Assembly (NCBI GenBank): GCA_964639895.1
Contig: CAZXEJ010000001.1
Location: 124,001 to 188,000 of the forward strand
Reading direction: 5' to 3'
DNA from: CAZXEJ01 sp964639895
GTDB lineage: Bacteria; Desulfobacterota_D; UBA1144; Nemesobacterales; JADFKM01
DNA: 64,000 nt
Below, piece by piece: positions 1-8,622 of the stretch (positions are counted from its first letter, which is position 1; every line of letters starts with the position of its first letter). Below the pieces are notes generated by a model. That model was given only the letters and a program-made list of their open reading frames with translations. It did not search any database and was not told where the DNA came from. The position numbers and the translations under genes were made by a program.

Positions 1-75
1 CGCACTCCATTCTTGTAATCTGTGTGCGAGGGAGGGTGCAACCCGCCGACGGCCGCCCCCGGGAGGAGAAAGCAC

Positions 76-1890
76 GTGTCACAGCTTGCCGCACTTATGC
101 TTGAAGCAGCCCAAGCCCTCAGGGAAGGGGCCCTTGAAGAGCTGTGGTTCATGTTGCTCGCAGGCCTGATGCTGGCGGCCGTCCTCTACGCCCACCGCCG
201 GATACGCCAGGCATTCAGGGAAAGGATAGAGGCGAACCTCCAGTGGAGCTTCCTCGTCGACCTGCTCTTCCCGGCCCTCTACTACGCCATGTTGCGGGTG
301 CTCCACCTGCCGTTCGCGGCACCCGTCGGCCAATCGTTCACGGTGGCGGCCATGTTCCTGTACCTCTCGATCGGGGTCGTAAGGAACTCCGACGCCGCCA
401 TCGGCCCCTGCCGTTTCGTGCACCCGGCGGTGGTATATGCGCTCATCGGCTTGGCAGCAGCAGCGCTCGCCGCTTCTCTGCTGGCCTCCGCCCTCGGCGG
501 CCCGGAGGAGCCGGCTCGGACGCTCACCCTCGCCTTCAAGCTCGCCGCGGCCACGGGCGGGTTCATCCTCTACATGGGGGCCATAAGGGCGCTGATGAGG
601 GCTCTGCCCGTACGCCTAGTCCGGACAAGGCGCATACTGGGCAGCCTCAACGTCCTCTATGCGGCGCTATACTTGGCGGCCACCGCCATATGGTTTGGAA
701 GCGACGTCACACTGCCGCCCCGAGCTCTGCCGGGGGCGGTGTTGGTCCTGGCTCTGATCGCCGCATACAGGGCGGCCACCCACGTGCTGTCGCGAAGGCT
801 CGACCAAGCAGGCGGCCCCTCCGGCGATACGGCCGCACTCGGCCGCTCCGCGCGCCGCTCGGTGGCTCTCGTCGCGGGGCTCGGGCTCTACAAGGTGTTC
901 GAGCTGTTCTTCGGTCTCGACGCGGTCGTAACGACGCTCAAGGGGACGTATGTGGTCAAGACCGACATAATAGAGATGAGCTTCCACTCGCTGATATCGG
1001 CCACCTACGTGCTGTTCCTGTTGCTGGCCCTGGTCGGTGCGGCCGGACACGCCCTCCACCTCTACTACACGCGGCGCGGCAGGACGGTCGAGGCCGGCTC
1101 CGTACGTGCAATCGTGTACAACGCCGGCATACTGGTCACGGCGATCGTGTTCCTCTCGATGCTGGGGGTCACGTGGAAGGCGCTCATTCCCGTGGCCGGG
1201 GCGTTGGGCATAGGGGTAGGGTTCGGTCTCCAGGGGATAATGAACAACTACCTCAGCGGCTTCATCCTGCTGTTTACGCGCAAGCTCAAGGTGGGCGACG
1301 TCATCGAGCTCGAGGGGAACGCCGGCAGGGAGATCAAGAACACGCTGCCCACGATCTACGGCAAGGTGGTGAGCATCGACGCGTTGAGCACCGTGGTGAA
1401 GACGAGCGACGGCATCGAGATAGTGATTCCCAACTCACATTTCCTCTCGGAGAAGATAGTCAACTACTCGCTCACCGACAACTACATCCGCGTGCGCGTG
1501 CCGTTCGGGGTGTCGTACGGCTCCGACCCCAACACGATACGCGACGTACTGCTCGAGGTGGCCCACGAGCACCCGCAGGTGCTCAAGAACCCGCCCCCCG
1601 ACGTGTGGTTCGCCGAGATGGCCTCGAGCTCTCTCGTCTTCTACCTGCTGCTGTGGGTAAACATCCGGATGCTGTGGCGCATAAACCCCTTCGTAAGCGA
1701 CATCTACTACCGCGGATGGTACGCCCTCAAGGAGGCCGGCGTGGAGATACCGTTCCCCCAACGAGACCTGTGGTTCAAGAACAGGCTCCAGGTGGAGGTG
1801 GCCCCGCCCGAAGGGACGCCCGAGCAAGCGGGAGCCGAGCGGACGCAGCGGCACGCCCCGGGCACCTCGGGCGGCGGTACGGAGGGATAG
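76..1890 (+). CDS. MscS-family mechanosensitive ion channel
   Basis: Predicted inner-membrane small-conductance mechanosensitive channel that vents solutes on hypo-osmotic shock. The N-terminal 350 residues are strongly hydrophobic and look like many membrane helices. They are followed by the pore-helix and beta domain typical of MscS: a glycine/alanine-rich segment GALGIGVGFGLQG, then NNYLSGFILLF, VGDVIEL and the VVIPNS-like IVIPNSHF. At 604 residues it is larger than E. coli MscS, closer to MscK/YnaI-type proteins with extra helices. I chose the GTG at 76 because AGGAG lies 7 bases before it; an in-frame ATG at 97 has no such site. The C-terminal 25 residues are Gly/Thr-rich and probably disordered. 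The gene converges with the Memo gene. Confidence 0.9.
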   Translation: MSQLAALMLEAAQALREGALEELWFMLLAGLMLAAVLYAHRRIRQAFRERIEANLQWSFLVDLLFPALYYAMLRVLHLPFAAPVGQSFTVAAMFLYLSIGVVRNSDAAIGPCRFVHPAVVYALIGLAAAALAASLLASALGGPEEPARTLTLAFKLAAATGGFILYMGAIRALMRALPVRLVRTRRILGSLNVLYAALYLAATAIWFGSDVTLPPRALPGAVLVLALIAAYRAATHVLSRRLDQAGGPSGDTAALGRSARRSVALVAGLGLYKVFELFFGLDAVVTTLKGTYVVKTDIIEMSFHSLISATYVLFLLLALVGAAGHALHLYYTRRGRTVEAGSVRAIVYNAGILVTAIVFLSMLGVTWKALIPVAGALGIGVGFGLQGIMNNYLSGFILLFTRKLKVGDVIELEGNAGREIKNTLPTIYGKVVSIDALSTVVKTSDGIEIVIPNSHFLSEKIVNYSLTDNYIRVRVPFGVSYGSDPNTIRDVLLEVAHEHPQVLKNPPPDVWFAEMASSSLVFYLLLWVNIRMLWRINPFVSDIYYRGWYALKEAGVEIPFPQRDLWFKNRLQVEVAPPEGTPEQAGAERTQRHAPGTSGGGTEG

Positions 1891-2173
1891 CCGCTGCGTG
1901 TCCACGTACGGCGCAGCCGGCCGTCTCCGGAGCGCGTACGGAGCAGCGCCCGTCGATGGAGAAGATTCAAAAAGCCCTCTGCGGCTGGGGCACCCCCCCC
2001 GGCTCGGGCGAAATCCTCCCCCCACGCCCTCCAAGAAGAGGCCGTCTGCTCTCCGCCCTCCCCACAAGGCATGGGACGCACCAGCCCCGCTGCGGCAAAC
2101 CCCGCACTCTCTGCGATTCGGGAATGCGTCTTTCAAAAGCGGCCGAGGACGCTTTCGAGAGTCGCAGCGGCCA

Positions 2174-3007
2174 CTACATTCCGCGCACAATCACTGCGGC
2201 CCCGTAGCCCACCACGGCGCTCCTGTCGCCCGTGGTCGAGGCCGACGTGTCGTAGGCGAGCACCCGTACGTCGTCTGCGCCCAGCAGTCGCGCCGCCTCG
2301 AGCACGGCCGCCACGGCCGCCCGGCCGCATGCGTAGCCAACTCCCTCGGACTCGGCCTCGACGACGGCGCGCGGGTCCATGGACCGGATGCGTGCGAGCA
2401 TCTGGCGGTCGTAGCGCTCGGCCACGGCGAGCGGATAGTAGTGGGAGAGATCCGAGCTAGCGACAAGCAACGCCTTGCGCCCCTCGACGGCCTCGGCGAT
2501 GGACGCCCCAAGAGCCAGCGCCACCTCGACCGTCTGCTCGTAGACCATCAGCGGCACCATGCGGAATCCTTCGAGCACGTACTGAAGGAACGGCAACTGG
2601 ACCTCGACGGCGTGCTCAACGGTATCGTACACTTCCACCACTCCCTCGCCGAGGCGGCTGCTCAACCCCCTGTCGATACGCTCGAGCACCTCGTCGTCCA
2701 CGTCCACCATCCCGAGCGGGGTCAGGAACGCGCGCTGCCGCGTTGTGAGGACGGCACCGCCCCCGTGGTAGTGGGACGGCGACACTATGACGACTGTATC
2801 GTAGCTCTCATCCCTGATGCATCCGTAGGCACATGCGGCGACGCGGCCCGAATACACGTAGCCCGCATGCGGCACAACCAGTCCCACCACCTCTCCCGGC
2901 GGGCGCTCCTTGGGAGCGGCGTCGAGAAAGGCCTCCAGCGTCGCCTTCAACGCAGCCTGCTCACCCGGATACCACCCTCCGTCAATCGGCTCCCTCACGT
3001 CTTTCAT
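2174..3007 (-). CDS. amrB: AmmeMemoRadiSam system protein B (MEMO1 family)
   Basis: MEMO1-like protein of 277 residues, fold related to class III extradiol dioxygenases. The conserved metal-site motifs PHAGYVYSG and SPSHYHGGG are visible, with a Cys-containing segment GVGYACGRAAV in the C-terminal third. It starts with the ATG whose bases overlap the stop of the radical SAM gene (ATGA overlap), so the two are translationally coupled. This Memo plus radical SAM pairing is a known recurrent gene neighbourhood; its reaction is not securely established. The usual third partner, an AMMECR1-domain protein, is absent from this window. I see no hydrophobic leader, so a cytoplasmic location is likely. 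Confidence 0.9.
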   Translation of the reverse strand: MKDVREPIDGGWYPGEQAALKATLEAFLDAAPKERPPGEVVGLVVPHAGYVYSGRVAACAYGCIRDESYDTVVIVSPSHYHGGGAVLTTRQRAFLTPLGMVDVDDEVLERIDRGLSSRLGEGVVEVYDTVEHAVEVQLPFLQYVLEGFRMVPLMVYEQTVEVALALGASIAEAVEGRKALLVASSDLSHYYPLAVAERYDRQMLARIRSMDPRAVVEAESEGVGYACGRAAVAAVLEAARLLGADDVRVLAYDTSASTTGDRSAVVGYGAAVIVRGM

Positions 3008-4128
3008 CGCACCACCCCCCGCGAAGGACGGATCACGATCGGCTCCCTGCCACCACCCCAGCGGCCCGGCCGGGGGTCGAACCGCCCCGCCACCGTGTGG
3101 CCGCAGGAGCCGCACCTGCCGCCCTCGACCAGGTTCCAGCTCTCGATACGGTACCAGTTCCGCCCCACGACGACGCTGCCGCAGGAAGGGCAGTAAGTGG
3201 ACTGCCCTTCGGGATCGGTGACGTTACCCGTATAGACGTACCGCAGCCCCGCCGCCAGCGCTATCTCACGCGCGCGGCGCAGGGTGGCGGGAGGTGTGGG
3301 AGGCACATCCATCATCTTGTAGTCGGGATGAAACGCCGTAAAGTGTAGGGGGACGTCCGGGCCCAGACGGTCGGCCACCCAGCCGCACAGCTCACGAAGC
3401 TCGCGGTCGGAGTCGTTGAAGCCGGGGATGAGCAGCGTGGTGACCTCGAGCCAGACATCCGTCTCGCGTCGTATCCATTCAAGCGTATCGAGGACAGGCT
3501 CCAGCCTACCCAGACACACGCGGCCGTAGAACTCCTTGGTGAACGCCTTGAGGTCTACGTTGGCCGCATCCATGCGGGAGAAAAACTCACGGCGCGCCTC
3601 GGGTGATATGTAGCCCGCCGTGACGGCCACCGTCTTGACACCACGCGCGTGTGCCGCCTCGGCCGTATCGATGGCGTATTCGGCGAAGATGACGGGGTCG
3701 TTGTAGGTGAAGGCTATGCTCCTGCATCCGCGGATCCGGGCCGCCTCGGCTATGTCGGCCGGCATAGCACGCGAGGTCAAGCGGTCGTCCTCGCGCGCCT
3801 TCGAGATGTCCCAGTTCTGGCAGAACCTGCATCCCAGATTGCATCCGGCCGTCCCGAATGAAAGCACGCTCGTGCCCGGGTAGAAGTGGAAGAGGGGTTT
3901 CTTCTCGATGGGATCAATGCAGAACCCCGAGGCGCGTCCGTAGGTGGTGAGCACCAAGCGGCCCCTTTCGGCCGCCCTCACGTAGCAGAACCCCCGCTGG
4001 CCGTCCCTCAACTTGCATCGGCGGGGACACAGGTAGCACTCGAGCCGCCCGTCTGGGGCGACGCGCCACCATTGGCCCACCACCGAATAGGGCCCTACGA
4101 ACTCCCTCTCCACGAGGTCCGGACTCAT
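3004..4128 (-). CDS. amrS: AmmeMemoRadiSam system radical SAM enzyme
   Basis: Radical S-adenosylmethionine enzyme of the AmrS family. The 4Fe-4S/SAM-binding CxxxCxxC motif is at about residues 96-103 (CNLGCRFC). An additional N-terminal cysteine cluster (C31, C34, C38, C48) and a C-terminal zinc-ribbon-like pair of CxxC motifs (CPSC and CGSC) bracket the barrel. It is followed by and overlaps the Memo gene by 4 bases. The start is uncertain: ATG at 4128 gives 374 residues, but an in-frame GTG at 4152 has a better ribosome-binding site (GGGAGG, 6 bases upstream). An A/T-rich stretch around 4165-4180 may hold the promoter. The substrate of this family is not known to me. Confidence 0.9.
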   Translation of the reverse strand: MSPDLVEREFVGPYSVVGQWWRVAPDGRLECYLCPRRCKLRDGQRGFCYVRAAERGRLVLTTYGRASGFCIDPIEKKPLFHFYPGTSVLSFGTAGCNLGCRFCQNWDISKAREDDRLTSRAMPADIAEAARIRGCRSIAFTYNDPVIFAEYAIDTAEAAHARGVKTVAVTAGYISPEARREFFSRMDAANVDLKAFTKEFYGRVCLGRLEPVLDTLEWIRRETDVWLEVTTLLIPGFNDSDRELRELCGWVADRLGPDVPLHFTAFHPDYKMMDVPPTPPATLRRAREIALAAGLRYVYTGNVTDPEGQSTYCPSCGSVVVGRNWYRIESWNLVEGGRCGSCGHTVAGRFDPRPGRWGGGREPIVIRPSRGVVR

Positions 4129-4300
4129 AGCCCCTGCCGGGAGGGGATACACCCGCACCCTCCCACAAACATAAAATAACCACAGCCGCCCGCCCCGCAA
4201 CCCCGCCGCCGACGGGCGGGACGCCTTGCAAAAACGCCGTCTGCGTGTTAGAGAACCTTAGGGAGCAGGAGGATCGGAGACCGGCGCGCGGAGGGGAGTG

Positions 4301-5761
4301 ATGAACAAGCTGCTTACGAAGTCGCTCTTTCTGAGCGGGCTGCAGTGCGCGAGGCGCCCATGGCTCGACGCCCGCGCGCCTCGAGACGACGAGGAACCGC
4401 CCGGTGCGAGGAGGCTTCCCTACGGCTGGGCCGAGGTGTTCGAGCTGGCCCGCCGCCGGTTCCCGGCGGGGGTCGAGATAGAAAGCGACATCCCTCTTGC
4501 GGAAAGGGTGCGCCTTACGGCCGAGGCCATGGCCCGTGGGGCCGAGGTGCTCTTCAAGGGGGCGTTCGTCTCGTGCGGGATGGCGGCCGTAGTCGACGTC
4601 CTGCGCCGTGGGGCGGGCGGCCGGTGGGACCTTGTGGCGATCCGGGCCTCGACAAACGTCAAGGACGACCACATATCCGACCTTGCGTTCCAGCGCCTGG
4701 TCGTCGAAGGGACCGGCGTGGAGGTGGGCGCTACGTACGTAAAGCACATCAACAAGGACTGTATATACCCCGACCTCTCGAACCTGTTCACGCTCCAAGA
4801 CGCATCGGACCGCGTGGCTGAGGCGAAGGAGGACGTGCGCGCAAAGGCAAGGGAACTGAGGCGCACGCTGGCGGCGGGGGCGGAGCCCGTGGTGGAGGTG
4901 GGCCCACACTGCAGGCAGCCCGACCCCTGCCCCCATCACGAACGGTGCTGGAGAGGGGTGGACGGCCCCACGGTGCTCGACATACCGAGACTCCCTTCGG
5001 AGAAGAAGGCCTCGCTCGCATCGGCGGGCATCCTGAGACTCGAGGACCTGCCCCGGGATTTTCCGCTCACCTCGAGCCAGCGAACCCACGTGGATGCCAT
5101 GCTCGCCGCCACGCCCGCCGTCGATGCAGCGGGGATCAAGGCGCTGCTTGACGAGCTCGCCTACCCCATACACTTCCTCGACTTCGAGGCCGACAACCCT
5201 CCGGTGCCGCGCTTTGCCGGCACGCGACCCTTCGAACACGTTCCCTTCCAGCTGAGCTGCCACGTATTGCACGCCGACGGCGCGCTTGAGCACCGTGACT
5301 ACCTTCACCTGGAGCGCGACGACCCACGCCCGCACGTGGCGCGTGCACTAGCGGCCGTCGTGGGCGATGTGGGAAGCGTCGTGGCGTACAACGCCACGTT
5401 CGAGAGGAGGATCATCACCGGGCTAGCCCGCCTCAATGCGCAACTCGCTCCAAGGCTCGAATCGATAGCGTCCCGTTTGTGGGACCAGGCGGTCGTGTTC
5501 AAGCGCCACTACATAGACCCCCGCTTCAGGGGGTCGTATTCGCTCAAGACCGTCTCGTCGGCCCTGCTCCCTCACCTGGGCTACGACGACCTCGAGGTGC
5601 GTAACGGCCAGGAGGCCGTATACGTCTGGAACGAGATGCTCGATTGCAGCGACGAAGCTGAACGGAAGCGCCTTGCGGAGGCGCTCAAGTGCTACTGCGA
5701 AAGAGACACCTACGCCATGGTGGAGCTGCACAGGCTGCTCCGATCTGTGGCCTCCGTCTGA
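4301..5761 (+). CDS. DUF2779-type nuclease (PD-(D/E)XK-like plus DEDD exonuclease-like)
   Basis: A 486-residue protein resembling the DUF2779 family. The N-terminal half starts KSLFLSGLQCARRPWLD, like Cas4/AddB-type nucleases in which an early Cys joins an Fe-S cluster. The later C-rich segment QPDPCPHHERCW could supply the other ligands. The C-terminal half begins IHFLDFEADNP, a DEDD-type 3'-5' exonuclease exo I signature, followed by VVAYNATFERR and CYCERDTYAMVEL (exo II- and exo III-like). DNA binding or repair is therefore plausible, but no substrate is known from sequence. GAGGGG lies just upstream; GTG at 4298 is an alternative start. It is monocistronic, followed by tRNA-Gln on the other strand. 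Confidence 0.8.
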   Translation: MNKLLTKSLFLSGLQCARRPWLDARAPRDDEEPPGARRLPYGWAEVFELARRRFPAGVEIESDIPLAERVRLTAEAMARGAEVLFKGAFVSCGMAAVVDVLRRGAGGRWDLVAIRASTNVKDDHISDLAFQRLVVEGTGVEVGATYVKHINKDCIYPDLSNLFTLQDASDRVAEAKEDVRAKARELRRTLAAGAEPVVEVGPHCRQPDPCPHHERCWRGVDGPTVLDIPRLPSEKKASLASAGILRLEDLPRDFPLTSSQRTHVDAMLAATPAVDAAGIKALLDELAYPIHFLDFEADNPPVPRFAGTRPFEHVPFQLSCHVLHADGALEHRDYLHLERDDPRPHVARALAAVVGDVGSVVAYNATFERRIITGLARLNAQLAPRLESIASRLWDQAVVFKRHYIDPRFRGSYSLKTVSSALLPHLGYDDLEVRNGQEAVYVWNEMLDCSDEAERKRLAEALKCYCERDTYAMVELHRLLRSVASV

Positions 5762-5846
5762 TGGGGCGGGCACGATGGGATGTGGTGGAAAGCGGCACCA
5801 TGGGCCAGGTACGTTGTCGTCGACGCGGCGGTCAAGAAAGCGGAAC

Positions 5847-5920
5847 TGGCTGGGGGACTAGGATTCGAACCTAGACTTATGGGTCCAGAGCCCATCGTCC
5901 TGCCATTAGACGATCCCCCA
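5847..5920 (-). tRNA. tRNA-Gln (anticodon CUG)
   Basis: On the minus strand a complete cloverleaf can be read. The 7-bp acceptor stem is TGGGGGA with TCCCCCA. The D arm contains CTAATGGCAGG. The anticodon stem ATGGG/CCCAT closes the loop CTCTGGA with anticodon CTG, and the T arm has the GGTTCGAATCC pattern. Discriminator base G is followed by an encoded CCA. A promoter TTGACT-17-GATAAT lies just upstream at 5938-5966. Confidence 0.95.
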
Positions 5921-5937
5921 GCCCACATCAACGATAA

Positions 5938-5966
5938 ATTATCGGCCACAATCGGCGCCTAGTCAA
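5938..5966 (-). promoter_or_regulatory. Promoter of tRNA-Gln
   Basis: On the minus strand, TTGACT (5961-5966), a 17-base spacer and GATAAT (5938-5943) form a near-consensus sigma-70-type promoter ending 17 bases before the tRNA. It gives a useful reference for the promoter consensus in this genome. The palindrome CGATAAATTATCG overlaps the -10 box. Confidence 0.75.
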
Positions 5967-6000
5967 GTGGGAAGCGACCCCTTCGCAGGGAGAACGCCGC

Positions 6001-6429
6001 TCAGCCGGCGGCGCCGGCGGCGAGCTCGAGGGAGCTGAAAAAGAACCCTATCTCGAACTCGGCCGACTCGGGGCTGTCGGAGCCGTGGACGACGTTCCTC
6101 TCCACATTGGAGGCGAACTCGCGCCTTATGGTGCCGGGGGCGGCCTCGGCGGGATCGGTGGCGCCCATCACCTCCCTCACCTTGGCAATGGCGTCCTCCC
6201 CTTCGAGCACCATCGCCACACACGGCCCGGACGACATGAACTCAGTGAGGCTGCCGTAGAACGGGCGGGCGCGGTGCACATGGTAGAACCCCTCGGCCTG
6301 CTCCTTGGTAAGGCGCACCATCTTGAGGGCCACCACCCTGAGCCCCTCGCGCTCGAACCTGCCTATCACCTCTCCTATGAGGTTGCTCTCCACTCCATCG
6401 GGCTTCACTATAGAGAGGGTCCTCTCCAC
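6001..6429 (-). CDS. ndk: Nucleoside diphosphate kinase
   Basis: Transfers the gamma-phosphate of ATP to nucleoside diphosphates through a phosphohistidine. The family signature NVVHGSDSPESA carries the active-site His (about residue 115), Lys9 is in the SIVKPDGV strand, and the length (142 residues) is normal. I chose the GTG at 6429 because the family usually begins MERTLSIVKPD and AAGGAGG lies about 11 bases upstream. The longer ATG start at 6450 would place that ribosome-binding site inside the gene. The C-terminal tail ELAAGAAG is low complexity. It is monocistronic: tRNA-Gln lies downstream and a long gene-free block upstream. A TAAATA box near 6490 may be its promoter. Confidence 0.95.
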   Translation of the reverse strand: MERTLSIVKPDGVESNLIGEVIGRFEREGLRVVALKMVRLTKEQAEGFYHVHRARPFYGSLTEFMSSGPCVAMVLEGEDAIAKVREVMGATDPAEAAPGTIRREFASNVERNVVHGSDSPESAEFEIGFFFSSLELAAGAAG

Positions 6430-7820
6430 CTGTCGGTACACCTCCTTCAAAGGGTCGGGAACGACACACCCACATCGCCTGTGCGGGCCAACTTTATTTA
6501 CCCGCCTCGTCGGGCCGTGTCAACGCGGGGGCGGCGGTACTGGTGGGGCGACGCAGGGGCGAGCGGGCCGCCCCTTACGACGACCGAGCGGGGTTAGCGG
6601 CCCTGAGCACCGACGGGGACGACCGCGGGCCTATGGCCCAGAACCGCCGCGTCCATGGAAGGAGGGGGGTGGTTGTGTATGCAATATCTCTTCGCAGGAA
6701 GCGGCGTCGTAGTTGTGCGCCAACGGCAGACACCGAGCCGGCGTAGGAGGAACGGATCGCGCCGAGGGAAGCCGGAGACCATTCGGCGGCGGGTCCCATA
6801 CCCCTTGCACCTGAGCAAGCCAGCCCGCGCGGCAGGGAAACGACGGGGAAACCTCCATCGCAGCCAGGGGCAAGGTGCCATCGGCAGGTGCGACCGGGTG
6901 CGCCCCCTCGGTGGCGCGCCATCGGGGGGAAGTGGGTACCCCTTCTCCGTGGGGAGATGCGCACGCCGAGGGAAGCGCAGTGTGAGGGAGATGGAGGAAG
7001 GGACGCGGCGCACCGACGGGAAGGCGCATGTCCTCCCGGATTGTGACAGCCACTACGGGTCCACCGCGGCTACCGGAAGAGGACTGGATGGCGAAGCGGC
7101 CGCAGTACCTCCCTTCACCTCATCGCACCGCTGCTTGGTGCGCTCCCCCTTGGCGGTATTTCGCGCCGCACCCTACGTCGCGCTCGTCGCACCGGCGCCG
7201 GAACACCTGCGCACGCGGGGGGGAAACGTGGGCAGTGCGGTCCCAGGGACCTCGCCGAAGAGGACGCGCCTACCGCTGCGAGCCGCCCCACTGGCCGCTG
7301 TTCTGCACCACAAAGGACGATTCAGCATGCCCAACCTGGGCGCAGTGAGAACTCATAGAAATGGAGCGCCTTAGACGGCGGACCCAGACACAGGGATGGC
7401 GCGGACGCCCGGTGGATCGCAGCCCTCTTCCATAACGCCCGCACTGCAAGCTCGAGTCGTCCCCCGCGCATGGAACGTGGGGCGCGAAAGGGGGGGCGGG
7501 CATGGGGCATCCCACACGCCTTCTCTTTCCGCGGGCCGGGAGGAGGACCCAACATCGGCACCGGTCCGGACGTTGTACATCGACGCGGGATAGGGGAGAT
7601 GTGTGGACGGTTCGTCAGGCGGCGACGAAACTATGCTTTTGCAGGCAGATACGGCTCACCGAGGAAGCCCCAGGTCGACGCGGCACCGCGCGCGACGGAT
7701 GCGCGTCGCAGGGACGCCACGAGGAGCTGAGTAGTACAGCGGGACGGCCACCACCCCTTCCCGAGCGGTATGCCCGGCGCGCGGGCAAAAGGGGCCCTTC
7801 CCCCCTCGGGGGCCAGATCC
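6430..7820. other. 1.4-kb gene-free GC-rich block
   Basis: I see no supported gene here. All open frames are short, mutually contradictory and rich in Arg, Gly and Pro, without ribosome-binding sites that fit. The base texture differs from the coding parts: many purine runs such as GGGAAA and AGGGGAG, and no three-base periodicity by eye. Local inverted repeats occur, for example the arms at 6903-6907 and 6924-6928 around a second small stem. The block separates the end of queF from the start of ndk, and its left end must hold the ndk promoter. It could carry a structured RNA, a decayed region or unrecognised regulatory DNA. Confidence 0.5.
7787..7814 (-). terminator. Possible terminator of queF
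   Basis: Just after the queF stop, the minus strand reads a run of six G, a short GAAGG loop region, then CCCC and TTTT. The stem is only 4-5 bp but is followed by a T tract, so intrinsic termination is plausible. A very similar string (GGGCCCCTTTT) occurs near 53760 on the same strand. Confidence 0.35.
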
Positions 7821-8168
7821 TCAACCGCCACCTTGCTCGTAGGTCGCACGGACGACGGTCTTGATGCCTCCCCTTACGTTGAACTCGCCCACCACCTCGG
7901 CCCTCCGCGGGCGGCATGCCTCGACGATATCGTCCAGTATGCGGTTGGTCACGTGCTCGTGGTAGACGCCCTCGTTACGGTAGGAAAATATGTAGAGCTT
8001 CAGGGACTTGAGCTCTATGCACAGCTTGTCGGGCACGTAGCGTATGTAGATGGTGGCGAAATCCGGCTGTCCCGTCCGCGGGCACACGCACGTGAACTCA
8101 GGACACGTTATCTCGATCTCGTAGTCGCGGTCCTGATACTGGTTCTCGAAAACGTCGAGCTTCGACAT
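7821..8168 (-). CDS. queF: NADPH-dependent 7-cyano-7-deazaguanine reductase QueF (type I)
   Basis: Reduces preQ0 to preQ1 in queuosine biosynthesis. At 115 residues it is the short, unimodular type. The active-site motif CPRTGQPD gives the nucleophile Cys29 and the acid Asp36. The QueF signature ELKSLKLY and the HEHVTN segment follow. The ATG at 8168 starts MSKLDVFENQYQDRD. It is the third of three minus-strand genes in a row (8623-9204, 8315-8494, then queF), with gaps of 128 and 146 bases, so an operon is possible but not shown. No other queuosine gene is in the window. Confidence 0.95.
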   Translation of the reverse strand: MSKLDVFENQYQDRDYEIEITCPEFTCVCPRTGQPDFATIYIRYVPDKLCIELKSLKLYIFSYRNEGVYHEHVTNRILDDIVEACRPRRAEVVGEFNVRGGIKTVVRATYEQGGG

Positions 8169-8314
8169 GGACAACCCTCCACGGCCGCCGCGCCCACCGA
8201 CCAGTGCGGCGGGCGTTCCACGTAAATCGCCCTTTCGGTCCCGGCGGCGCATCACCCCGCCGCCTGTGGAGGAAGAGGCAGCGAAGGCTCCCATCCACCC
8301 CACCTAGGAGGGCT

Positions 8315-8494
8315 TCACGTATGGACGGAAATCTCTATCTCGTAGCCACCCTTAACCTTCTTCACCCGGTCTTCTCTATACCCTGCACTCACGTAGGCGA
8401 ACCCTTGCTTAGCCGCCTCCTTTATCTTTCTTGCAACCAGCTGCTTCAACCCCTTCTTGGTCTTCGACCTCACGGTGATGATTCTCGCAGGCAT
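8315..8494 (-). CDS. Small basic protein, 59 residues, function unknown
   Basis: A short reading frame with GGAGGTT 7 bases before its ATG. The product starts MPARIITVRSKTKKGLKQL and ends GGYEIEISVHT. It is Lys/Arg-rich, with a helical first half (KQLVARKIKEAAKQGFAYV) and a probable beta strand at the C-terminus. The ribosome-binding site, natural codon usage and clean placement between two genes of the same strand support a real gene. It lies between the winged-helix-like gene and queF. I do not recognise a family. A small nucleic-acid-binding or ribosome-associated protein is only a guess from charge. Confidence 0.7.
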   Translation of the reverse strand: MPARIITVRSKTKKGLKQLVARKIKEAAKQGFAYVSAGYREDRVKKVKGGYEIEISVHT

Positions 8495-8622
8495 AGATCG
8501 AACCTCCGCTCTGGTTGTGGGTGATGAGGATTATTGTACTCGATATCGCCGAGCTCCACAAAAGGGAGCGTGCGAGGCGCAGGCGAAGGAACGGCGGCAC
8601 CCTCGAGCAGCGACGCCCGGCG

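Noticed and set aside
1891..2173. Possible small genes between the MscS and Memo genes
   Set aside because: Frames here are extensions or shadows of neighbours, without ribosome-binding sites; a plain convergent gap.
7599..7730. A 43-residue frame starting MCGRF with AGGGGAG just upstream
   Set aside because: MCGRF recalls the start of SRAP-domain proteins, but the following residues are Arg-rich and unlike them, and the frame is short. Likely chance.
6430..7820. tmRNA, SRP RNA or RNase P RNA in the gene-free blocks
   Set aside because: I looked for their conserved strings on both strands and found none.
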